From Rutidosis leptorrhynchoides (Eukaryota > Streptophyta > Magnoliopsida > Asterales > Asteraceae): a DNA stretch of 64,000 nucleotides. Every line of letters starts with the position of its first letter. Position 1 is the stretch's first letter. The stretch is taken from assembly GCF_046630445.1 (NCBI RefSeq), contig NC_092341.1, forward strand, positions 27,046,001 to 27,110,000, given 5' to 3'. The translations under genes and the position numbers were made by a program. Of the stretch, positions 9,871-21,687 are shown in pieces. The notes under the pieces are model-generated. The model was not told the DNA's origin. It was given only the letters and a program-made list of their open reading frames with translations, and did not search any database.

Positions 9871-10412
9871 CAGGGGTGTTTATCGGTTCAGTTTTTGATT
9901 TTTCGGTTCATGCGGTTCAGTTTTGTCAGTTTTTAAACTTATAAAATCAAAACCGAAAACCAAATCGAAACCAAATTAAATATCAAAACTGAAACCAAAA
10001 CTAACCGAAAACCGAATTTGATTTCGGTTTGGTTTCGATTAAAACCTAAAATCACTAAAAATAAAAATTCTAACTAGCGTACTTACTTAGATATAAATTA
10101 GGAATAATGGTTGTAGAATTAATTTAAGTATACAGGATATATAACATGTTTATTGTTTCACAAAAAAATAATACATCAAATATAATATAAATATTAATAA
10201 ATATTATAAATATAAATATGTTTTAATATGTTATTAATTTGAATTCTATTTTTAATCCGGTTTTCGGTTAACCGAATATAAAATTTTCAAAACCGAATTA
10301 CGAATTTAATTTCGGTTTTGATCGATCCGAAAACCGTTTTAAAAATTTAGTTTTTTTTATTCGATTCGATATTCGGTTTATTCGATTTAAAATCAAATTG
10401 TGCACAACCCTA
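9871..10412. mobile_element. Second hAT-like MITE with CGGTTTTCGGTT repeats
   Basis: Starts CAGGGGTGTTTA and ends TGCACAACCCTA (imperfect inverted ends), flanked by CCTAGAAA (9,863-9,870) and CATAGAAT (10,413-10,420), a 6-of-8 match expected from an aged 8-bp duplication. The two arms are filled with CGGTT/AACCG words in opposite senses, so the whole can fold back. It is the same design as the element at 8,880 but with a different repeat word. Confidence 0.6.
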
Positions 10413-10812
10413 CATAGAATCACGTTAATGTCATACAAATATATTTATACTCCGTATTTATTTATTATTGTTTTCAAATGTTTGTTAATAATTAATAATA
10501 AATATTAATATCCCATAACAATAGACTTTAGTTATGAAATACTCCTGCATCATCTTTTTTTTATGTGTATATAACACCATTTACAATCGTAGAAGATTTA
10601 ATAGTAAAACGATTAAATTATCATATTAATGTCTCACATTAACATTTCAGAAAAATCTAAAAGTTATATTTAGCCACTATATTTACTAAAAGTTATATTT
10701 ACTAGAAGCTAAACTTTTGAACCTCATATTTATCCATTATACCCTTAATATATGAGATATGATATTTCCTCTTATAAATTAGATAAATCTACTCATATTA
10801 TGAACTAAGTAG
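10413..10812. other. Intergenic spacer
   Basis: AT-rich, no gene or repeat could be named. Confidence 0.5.
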
Positions 10813-10960
10813 TTTTTTTTTTTTTTTTTTTTTTTTTTCATTTTATTGAACGGCTTGAGAGGCATCAAATGCTCTCATTTGCACCTCACACGCTAGGAGA
10901 AAACTCCAAGAATTGAATCCAGGTTGTTTGTCAACTAATCGCGGAAGTTTTAAAAATAAC
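10813..10960 (-). mobile_element. Poly(T)-ended retroposon trace
   Basis: A run of about 36 T at 10,813-10,848 reads as a poly(A) tail on the minus strand. The adjoining sequence (GAACGGCTTGAGAGGCATC) is less AT-rich than its surroundings. That fits the 3' end of a LINE- or mRNA-derived retrocopy. No target duplication was found and the length is uncertain. Confidence 0.35.
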
Positions 10961-11296
10961 CTCTCCCTTTTCGAAATCAAAATAATAAGTGAAAATATCA
11001 ACATCCTATATTTATACCCAAAACAATAGAATTAACAAACCATAAATAATGGAACCAACCAAATTTTCATATTCTACTGTTTTTGATAGAATGTAGCAAC
11101 TCAAAAAAGCTCTACCATTGATCCATACCATTAATGTCTTTACAAAGACACTGAAAACAATTTTGATCTAACCGATTTCGAATCATATATATTCAAATAA
11201 ATTCGAGTGAAAATGGTGGAGATTGAGATTGTTGTTATGTTTTCTATACCGTATGAGCATCATTTGAAGATCATTATCTTCAAATGAATAATCATC

Positions 11297-11646
11297 ACGA
11301 CCTCTGGCACTATTAATCGAGTCAACAGGAAGCGTCAATTTATTAGCAACTTGACTGTCGTTTACAGCCCAAATTGAACTTCATACAGGTTTAAAACTCA
11401 CAAAAATTTGATTCTACCATTTACATGGCGTCTCACACTTTTTTTAACCTACTTATTGGTCAGAGGTCTATTCGGAAGCAATATTTCTATCCATGGAACA
11501 TCGAGAAGGAGGACTATCTCTACTCTTGGGTGTTTAACTTTGGGTGAAAAAATGACTTATCTTTATTCTATGATTAGGGAAGGATTGTCTACATGACCTA
11601 CATCTTACCTCCCACATACCCCATTTATGTGGGATTGGAATTTGTT

Positions 11647-11678
<32 letters not shown>
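11297..11678 (+). mobile_element. Retroposon with (TTG)n tail (Au-SINE/RTE-type 3' end)
   Basis: The last 220 bp contain GGTCAGAGGTCTATTCGGAAGC, CTACATCTTACCTCCCACATACCCC and ATTTATGTGGGATTGG, followed by a (TTG)n tail ending near 11,680. This is the well-known 3' end shared by Au-type SINEs and RTE LINEs. TGAATAATCATC occurs directly on both sides (11,285-11,296 and 11,679-11,690), a 12-bp target duplication. No A/B boxes were recognised at the left end, so it is either a divergent SINE or a 5'-truncated RTE LINE copy. Confidence 0.75.
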
Positions 11679-11679
<1 letters not shown>

Positions 11680-11690
11680 GAATAATCATC

Positions 11691-12380
11691 TTAACCCAAA
11701 CATATAGATCGATATGATCATTCACACTTTTCGAGCGCATCATTCATATCTTCAATGAATATAGCTAATCACTAATAACAACAACTAATCCCTAAATGAG
11801 GTTGTGACACTTATATTGATAGTGTTTGTAAATTGGTATCATACGCCTTTTATCCATGCACTCATTCGTAATTTTATATGTGCGCCACTATTGCACATAT
11901 TTGTTATGCGCATATTCATATGCGCAACCATACATATGTGCAACTCTCAAATACAATATTGATGCAGCAAGTCTATTTAAATTGGGCGATTTTGATGAAT
12001 GTTTTAAACAAAATACGAGTAATAACCTAATTATTTTATCAAAATAATACGGAGTGATAAATAAAGATAAAGACATTGAATATTTCTTTATACTTTGTAT
12101 AATGTTGGAATTTATATCGTACTCGCAATTTATTATGTGCGCACGGAGGTTCATCAAATGTCTTAAACATTTAACCAAGAAGAAAAAAAAGTGCACCAAT
12201 ATGTTAATTTAGTTTTGAGAGCGACAAAAATCGCAAGACTTAAAAACCACGTTTACATTACTTATAATTTACTTTTCTTCTTATTCTCTTCATTTTCTTG
12301 TGAAGTTTCTCGTTTGCCGTTTACAAATTCCATTTAAATTTATTACACTTCCACATATATAATCATCGGCAAAGCTTTTA
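11691..12380. other. Intergenic spacer before the LINE
   Basis: AT-rich, no gene recognised. The short open frames on both strands at 11,856-12,199 show no domain. Confidence 0.5.
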
Positions 12381-12646
12381 TAGGGCAGGGGTGGACTTTA
12401 GCAGCAAGGGTGAGAATGAGAGGAGAGAGAGAGAGCAACAAAACTATATAATATAACAAAACTATGTTAAGAGGTTATTTTAACTAGAACTTTAGTTGAT
12501 AAAGTTGAGAGAATGAGAGGAGAGAGAGAGCAACAAGGGGGAGAGAGAGAGAGCAAAGGGGCTGCACGTCAGCTAAGCGAGTTCATTACAATGGGAGACT
12601 TCAAGATTGATTTACAAGGTTATTTGGAATTCAACTTACATCGTTC

Positions 12647-14159
12647 ATGTTTTTCAACTTCCCGAAAAACTGGAATGTTGAAGATCTTTGGAGAAAGTTC
12701 AAGACACATGGAGATATTATGGACATCTACATGGCTGGGAAGCGGCTAAAAAATGGCCAAAGATTTGCATTTGCTAGGTTCGCTGGGGTAAAAGACGCCT
12801 ACCGTTTGCTGCAGTCACTAAGCTGCATCACCTTCAACGAGTCGCCTATCAAAATCTTCAAAGCAATCGAAAGAGGTGAAGTGGAGAAGAATACATCCCA
12901 CTACAATCAGAATGGCCCATTTCATTTCTCCAGACCACATCCAAACGTTTGGAACCATGGAAATGCGCATAGAGATGAACGTTTCTACAGGGACGTCGCT
13001 GGCCACCACCATGGCGATCTAAGAGATAAACTGGACAAAAAAACGCATGAGTTTGGTGACCTGAGGGAGAAAATTAACAGACAAGGCTGGTGTGGCCAAG
13101 ATGATCTCAGGGAGACGTTGAGAAAGAAGGATCTGAGGGAAAAATTAAATGGAAAAAAACAGAAAGATTATGATGCAAGCAGAAGGGTGGTGGTTAGGGA
13201 TAATGTGGTCAACAGACACCTAGATAAAAGGTCAATCCTTGGAAGGGTTAATGACTGGAAATTAATTCATCAAATCGGTGATTTATGCAGAGCTGAGGGA
13301 TTAAAGAATTGTGATATCAAATATATTGGAGGGCTTGACATCATATTTGTATTCAATTCCACTTTTGAAGCTGAAAAAATACTAAATGATAAAGATCATG
13401 CACTTCATAAATGGTGCAGTCATTGTTCGATGTTAAAATTATCTCATAAAGCACCCAGAAGACTTGTCTGGATCGAGGTTATGGGAGTTCCGGTCACCTG
13501 TTGGTTCGAGAAAACATTCAAAGACGTAGCAAGTCATTGGGGCGACGTGTTAGACACCGTTAACTGTAATATCTACAATGGCCATCAAAACTTGGTTGCT
13601 GGCAATGTGTTAATTAACACCAATGTCCCTGGGAATATTTCAGGCAAGGTCATCTTACTGTGGGAAACTCTACCATCGTTGCACATGTCCAGGAAGACCC
13701 TAGTAAATGTGTTCATATGAAGATTCAAGATGAGGTGGATGACGATGATTTTGGGTCCGGTATGTCGGATAAATCTGTCACAGAAGAAGATGAATTTGTG
13801 GAAGACACGTTCGACAATTCAGATGAAGATACTGAAGCAGGATTGTATGTTTCAGACGAAGATGAACTAGAAGATCAACAATTCGGCAATTTTAATTTGG
13901 ATTCCGACAACCGGTTTATTAATTCCGATAAGGATGCTGGTATTTTCGGCGAATTCAAACTCAATGTTCAGGCAGAAGACGAGGAGTCAGGATGCCTAGG
14001 GGCTAGGAATGATTTCCAAGACAACATTAATGATGATTGTGCGCATGTTGAAGATGGTGGCATAACTGATAACCCTATTCCCAACCCTAATGTTAAACCG
14101 TTTGCATTCCCAAGCAATACCCCAACGGCTAACATGACCAAAAATGTTGTGGGCTCGTT
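12647..14159 (+). pseudogene. LINE ORF1, RRM-type RNA-binding protein (interrupted)
   Basis: The first frame (12,647-~13,690) begins with an RNA recognition motif: FFNFP as RNP2 and QRFAFARF as RNP1, within about 75 residues. A highly charged repeat region follows (GDLREK, DDLRETL, KKDLREKL), then a globular part with WCSHCSMLKLSH and APRRLVWIEVMGVP, typical of ORF1 proteins of plant RRM-type LINEs. A frameshift near 13,660-13,700 moves the reading to a second frame with an acidic tail (about 45 Asp/Glu in 165 residues) that ends at the insertion of E. The C-terminus resumes at 30,844. The sequence upstream of 12,647 is in another frame, so the N-terminus is damaged. The protein would bind LINE RNA. 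Confidence 0.78.
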
Positions 14160-14333
14160 TGTGACGACCCGGAAATTTCTGACCAAATTTAAACTTAATC
14201 CTTATATGTTTCCAACACGATAAGCAAAAGTCTGTTATATTAAGTCTCAAAACTGTTGAACTGTTTCATTATATTCAATTGACCTTCGACTGCTCTCGAC
14301 GATTCACGAACAATTTATTTATAAATAAATATG

Positions 14334-14458
<125 letters not shown>

Positions 14459-14884
14459 GTAAGTATATATGATAATTAAAAAAAATATAATATAGAATTT
14501 AAACATTTGAAGTAAAAAGGTAAGATAAGTTATAAAATAATTATGTTGTAATTTAAAATAAGTTATATATAAGAATATAAGATTTCTATGTATAATTAAA
14601 ATATTGTATTATATATAAAATGTTTAAATAATAAATATTCAATAAAAGTCATTATATATGATTATTAAATATTACCTAAGTAATAATATATATCAAAACA
14701 AATTAAAATGTTGATTTTATAATAATATTATTACCTTCATTTTTATAAATATCCATATTAATAATACTATGTTATAAATATGAAGTTTGATGTATATAAA
14801 TTATTATATTATCATTACTACCAGAATTATAGTTAATAAAATTAATGTTGTCATAATTAGTAGTATTATTAGTATTATGAATGA

Positions 14885-14929
<45 letters not shown>

Positions 14930-15156
14930 CATTTTTATTATTAATATCATTATTATTATCTAATACTATTATAATTATTATTAAGTAATTATTAGCGTTA
15001 TTGTTAATAATCAGTGGAATATAATACATCTTATTATTATTAACATTAATAATAGAATTACCACCATATTTTTTAGTTTCATTAATATTATTAAAATTAA
15101 CATTTAATATTAATGTTTGTATATAAATAATAGTATTTCCTTTATATATTTAACAT

Positions 15157-15238
<82 letters not shown>

Positions 15239-15263
15239 GATATATATAATTATACAAATACTG

Positions 15264-15349
<86 letters not shown>

Positions 15350-16086
15350 GATATGCATAAATACATGTACCAATACAAAATACAGTTATCTATACATATA
15401 TACAAATACGTATACAGATAAAAATATATATGTAAATACGCTTAATTATATATATATATATATAAATACTGAATATACACATATAAGTACAGATATAATA
15501 CGTAATTCAGTTTCAAAATATTATCAATCTGTGAAATTGTATTTTTAATTGATAACAGGTCGATATCAAAATCACTGAATCAATTTAAATCCCAATTTCT
15601 GTTAGCTATCGCTATCACTTTTCTTCCTTTTCTCTGTATTTTGTTTTCTCTGTCTGTTGAGGAATAACTTGTCGACTAAACTGATTGCTACGTTACAAAA
15701 TCGAACAATTATTGTTATTGTAATATTCAAACATTTACATTATATAATTCATTGTTGTTTTTCGAAATTAAAAGAAGAGAAATAAAAGAAAAGGAGCTGT
15801 AACCGTCTTCATCTCTGTTCTTAAACTCAATATTACAACAACCCATTTTCAAACGAATTAACAAAATCTTGAAATGCAGAAATGTTAGTAACCTTAAACT
15901 CAAACTATCTGCACAAAATCACGTTCCAATTCCATTTATTGATTCCAAATTTTGGAGTCAAACTTTAAAATCAAAAAGTCAACCCTTGTGTTCTTCGTGA
16001 AATTGAAGCTCGTTCCTATGTTTCTGTTTTAATTAAGGATGGAGAAAAACTGTAGAAGTCATTTAAAACTTATCTCATGTTGTAAG

Positions 16087-19000
16087 TGAAATGTCCCGTT
16101 CTTATTGATTAAAAACGTTCCATATTAATTGATTTCGTTGCGAGGTTTTGACCTCTATATGAGACGTTTTTCAAAGACTGCATTCATTTTAAAACAAACC
16201 ATAACCTTTATTTCATCAATAAAGGCTTAAAAAGCTTTACGTAGATTATCAAATAATGATAATCTAAAATATCCTGTTTACACACGACCATTACATAATG
16301 GTTTACAATACAAATATGTTACAACAAAATAAGTTTCTTGAATGCAGTTTTTACACAATATCATACAAGCATGGACTCCAAATCTCGTCCTTATTTAAGT
16401 ATGCGACAGCGGAAGCTCTTAATAATCACCTGAGAATAAACATGCTTAAAACGTCAACAAAAATGTTGGTGAGTTATAGGTTTAACCTATATATATCAAA
16501 TCGTAACAATAGACCACAAGATTTCATATTTCAATACACATCCCATACATAGAGATAAAAATCATTCATATGGTGAACACCTGGTAACCGACATTAACAA
16601 GATGCATATATAAGAATATCCCCATCATTCCGGGACACCCTTCGGATATGATATAAATTTCGAAGTACTAAAGCATCCGGTACTTTGGATGGGGCTTGTT
16701 GGGCCCGATAGATCTATCTTTAGGATTCGCGTCAATTAGGGTGTCTGTTCCCTAATTCTTAGATTACCAGACTTAATAAAAAGGGGCATATTCGATTTCG
16801 ATAATTCAACCATAGAATGTAGTTTCACGTACTTGTGTCTATTTTGTAAATCATTTATAAAACCTGCATGTATTCTCATCCCAAAAATATTAGATTTTAA
16901 AAGTGGGACTATAACTCACTTTCACAGATTTTTACTTCGTCGGGAAGTAAGACTTGGCCACTGGTTGATTCACGAACCTATAACAATATATACATATATA
17001 TCAAAGTATGTTCAAAATATATTTACAACACTTTTAATATATTTTGATGTTTTAAGTTTATTAAGTCAGCTGTCCTCGTTAGTAACCTACAACTAGTTGT
17101 CCACAGTTAGATGTACAGAAATAAATCGATAAATATTATCTTGAATCAATCCACGACCCAGTGTATACGTATCTCAGTATTGATCACAACTCAAACTATA
17201 TATATTTTGGAATCAACCTCAACCCTGTATAGCTAACTCCAACATTCACATATAGAGTGTCTATGGTTGTTCTGAAATATATATAGATGTGTCGACATGA
17301 TAGGTCGAAACATTGTATACGTGTCTATGGTATCTCAAGATTACATAATATACAATACAAGTTGATTAAGTTATGGTTGGAATAGATTTGTTACCAATTT
17401 TCACGTAGCTAAAATGAGAAAAATTATCCAATCTTGTTTTACCCATAACTTCTTCATTTTAAATCCTTTTTGAGTAAATCAAATTGCTATGGTTTCATAT
17501 TGAACTCTATTTTATGAATCTAAACAGAAAAAGTATAGGTTTATAGTCGGAAAAATAAGTTACAATTCGTTTTTGTAAAGGTAGTCATTTCAGTCGAAAG
17601 AACGACGTCTAGATGACCATTTTAGAAAACATACTTCCACTTTGAGTTTAACCATAATTTTTGGATATAGTTTCATGTTCATAATAAAAATCATTTTCTC
17701 AGAATAACAAATTTTAAATCAAAGTTTATCATAGTTTTTAATTAACTAACCCAAAACAGCCCGCGGTGTTACTACGACGGCGTAAATCCGGTTTTACGGT
17801 GTTTTTCGTGTTTCCAGGTTTTAAATCATTAAGTTAGCATATCATATAGATATAGAACATGTGTTTAGTTGATTTTAAAAGTCAAGTTAGAAGGATTAAC
17901 TTTTGTTTGCGAACAAGTTTAGAATTAACTAAACTATGTTCTAGTGATTACAAGTTTAAACCTTCGAATAAGATAGCTTTATATGTATGAATCGAATGAT
18001 GTTATGAACATCATTACTACCTTAAGTTCCTTGGATAAACCTACTGGAAAAGAGAAAAATGGATCTAGCTTCAACGGATCTTTGGATGGCTCGAAGTTCT
18101 TGAAGCAGAATCATGACACGAAAACAAGTTCAAGTAAGATCATCACTTGAAATAAGATTGTTATAGTTATAGAAATTGAACCAAAGTTTGAATATGATTA
18201 TTACCTTATATTAGAATGATAACCTACTGTAAGAAACAAAGATTTCTTGAGGTTGGATGATCACCTTACAAGATTGGAAGTGAGCTAGCAAACTTGAAAG
18301 TATTCTTGATTTTATGTAACTAGAACTTGTAGAATTTATGAAGAACACTTAGAACTTGAAGATAGAACTTGAGAGAGATCAATTAGATGAATAAAATTGA
18401 AGAATGAAAGTGTTTGTAGGTGTTTTTGGTCGTTGGTGTATGGATTAGATATAAAGGATATGTAATTTTGTTTTCATGTAAATAAGTCATGAATGATTAC
18501 TCATATTTTTGTAATTTTATGAGATATTTCATGCTAGTTGCCAAATGATGGTTCCCACATGTGTTAGGTGACTCACATGGGCTGCTAAGAGCTGATCATT
18601 GAAGTGTATATACCAATAGTACATACACCTAAAAGCTGTGTATTGTACGAGTACGAATACGAGTGCATACGAGTAGAATTGTTGATGAAACTGAACGAGG
18701 ATGTAATTGTAAGCATTTTTGTTAAGTAGAAGTATTTTGATAAGTGTATTGAGGTCTTTCAAAAGTGTATAAATACATATTAAAACACTACATGTATATA
18801 CATTTTAACTGAGTCGTTAAGTCATCGTTAGTCGTTACATGTAAGTGTTGTTTTGAAACCTTTAGGTTAACGATCTTGTTAAATGTTGTTAACCCAATGT
18901 TTATAATATCAAATGAGATTTTAAATTATTATATTATCATGATATTATCATGTATGAATATCTCTTAATATGATATATATATATATATATATATATTAAA

Positions 19001-19348
19001 TGTCTTTACAACGATAATCGTTACATATATGTCTCGTTTAAAAATCATTAAGTTAGTAGCCTTGTTTTTACATATGTAGTTCATTGTTAATATACTTAAT
19101 GATATGTTTACTTATCATAGTATCATGTTAACTATATATATATCCATATATATGTCATCATATAGTTTTTACAAGTTTTAACGTTCGTGAATCACCGGTC
19201 AACTTGGGTGGTCAATTGTCTATATGAAACATATTTCAATTAATCAAGTCTTAACAAGTTTGATTGCTTAACATGTTGGAAATATTTAATCATGTAAATA
19301 TCAATCTCAATTAATATATATAAACATGGAAAATTTCGGGTCACTACA
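16087..19348 (-). mobile_element. Element F: inverted solo LTR of a related family
   Basis: Starts TGAAATGTCCCG and ends GGTCACTACA on +, that is TGTAGTGACCCG...CATTTCA on the minus strand. It is flanked by GTAAG (16,082-16,086) and GTTAG (19,349-19,353), a one-mismatch target duplication. The sister LTR of E (27,640-27,655) shows the empty site GTAAGTACAAGC. No primer site, polypurine tract or gene lies within its 3,262 bp, so it is a lone LTR left by recombination. Blocks at 16,140-16,165 and 16,683-16,790 are the reverse complement of E LTR blocks at 21,610-21,640 and 21,040-21,130. Confidence 0.82.
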
Positions 19349-19780
19349 GTTAGTACAAGCTAAAACGATTTAGAATTTAAAATCAAAACTTGAGTTTATT
19401 TTTTTATTTTTTATTTTTTTGCGAAACAGCTACTGCTGCTGTTGGTTCCTTATTTTTTTTTTCTTTTTCTTCTTGATTCAATTCATTAAATGGATATATC
19501 CATTTCTATTTAATTAACCAATACAGTAGATAAGTCACTAGTATGATTATTTTGATCAATGGTCGATTAGCTTCATGAAGAAGGTGAATCAGGATGAAAC
19601 AGAATGAGATATTTATGTGTGGTTTGCTATTAAATCAGAAAAACTGATTTGGATGGATGGTCGAGAGTATTGGTCGGTTTAGCAATAGGTCTTGGGTTCG
19701 AGTCCGAAATGAGACATTATTTTTTTTGGGCCAATTCCTTTAAAGGTAGTCTCAATACTTACATTATTATTATTAATTTG

Positions 19781-19869
<89 letters not shown>

Positions 19870-21687
19870 CATTATTATTATTATTGTTAGTATTAATTAT
19901 TGCTAATATTACTAAGTATCATAATTATTATTAGTATTGTAATTATTATTATTATTATTATTATACTAATTATAAGTATTAGAACTATTAATACTATTAT
20001 TATTACTAATAATGGAATTAACTAGAAAATATTGTTTTTATCATGATTATAACCACAATTATACTTATTAATATTATGGTTAAGTTAATTATTTATATTA
20101 CTAAAATAAAGTAATTACATATTATTATCATTTAAATAAGTATTATTATCATAACTATAATTATTATTATCACCATAAATATTACTATTTAGGTTGTTAT
20201 TATTATTACCACTAATATTACTATAAGTATTATTATTAGTTTCATTAAAATTAGTACTTGAATCATATTATAATTAATAGTATTAATATTATTATTACCA
20301 CTTGTATTATAATTATTATTAGCATTATAATCATCATTATAAGTACCGTAGTCATTATTAGGATCATTATCGTTATAAGTATTATTATTTATATTATCAT
20401 GAGTATTACTATGTAGTTACTAAGATCATTATCATAATTAGCATTAACAATAAAAAAAATTAATATTTTTACATTTACTATCATTAATATCATTATTATT
20501 ATTATTATTATTATTATTAATAGTATTAATAGAATTATTAACATTATTATTTATTTAATAATAATAAGTATTATAAACATTTTTACAACTATCAACATTA
20601 TTTTAGTATTATTATAACTACTGTTATTAATACACAAATGATATATTTTAAATACATATAACATAACAAAAATTAATATTTTTATATACAAAATGAATAT
20701 ATGAAACAAATATATACTATTAATATAAAAAGGATATAACTAATAAATTTATATATATTTGTTCGATTTCAATTATGTATATTAATAAATATACAAATGA
20801 TATAGGTTCGTGAATCCGAGGCCAACCCTGCATTGTTCAGTATCGTCGTATGCATATTTTTACTACAAAATATCGTATTGTGAGTTTCATTTGCTCCCTT
20901 TTTAAATGCTTTTGCAATATATATTTTTGGAACTGAGAATACATGCGCTTTTATAAATGTTTTATGAAATAGACACAAGTAATCGAAACTACCTTATATG
21001 GTTGAATGGATCGAAGCCGAATATGCCCCTTTTAGCTTAGTAGCCTAAGAATTAGGGAACATACCCCCTAATTGACGCGAATGCTAAAGATAGATCTATC
21101 GGGCCCAACAAGCCCCATTCTGGAATTTGGAATGCTTTAGTACTTCGATTTTATCATGTCCGATGGGTGTCCCAGAATGATGGGAATATTCTATATGCAT
21201 CTTGTTAATGTCGGTTACCAGGTGTTCAATCCATATGAATGATATTTTTGTCCCTATGCATGGGACGTATATTTATGAGAACTGAAAAATGAAAATCTTG
21301 TGGTCTATTAAAATGATGGAAATGAATGTTTATGATAAACTAATGAACTCACCAACCTTTTGGTTGACACTTGAAAGCATGTTTATTCTCATGTATGAAA
21401 GAAATCTTTTGCTGTGCATTTGCTCATATTAGAGATATTACTTGGATTCATTCATGACATATTTCAAAAGATGTTGCATTCGAGTCGTCGAGTTCATCAA
21501 GATTATTACTAAGTCAATTATAGTTGGATATATTACGAATTGGTATGCATGCCGTCAACTGTTAATGAAATGAAAGTTTGTCTCTTAAAATAGAATGCAA
21601 TATTTGTAAAATGTATCATATAGAGGTCAAGTACCTCGCGATGTAACCAAATGTAATGTACTCGTCAAGATGGATTAGGATGGGTCA

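Noticed and set aside
12513-12749. 78-codon frame with GERE repeats as LINE ORF1 start
   Set aside because: Lies in a different frame from the RRM and is a translation of GAGAGAGA runs in the untranslated region.
19649-19906. Frames of poly-Ile, poly-Asn or poly-Leu (also 14,772-15,029, 26,318-26,593, 27,937-28,221)
   Set aside because: Artefacts of (ATT)n tracts in the E LTRs; no sign of real coding sequence.
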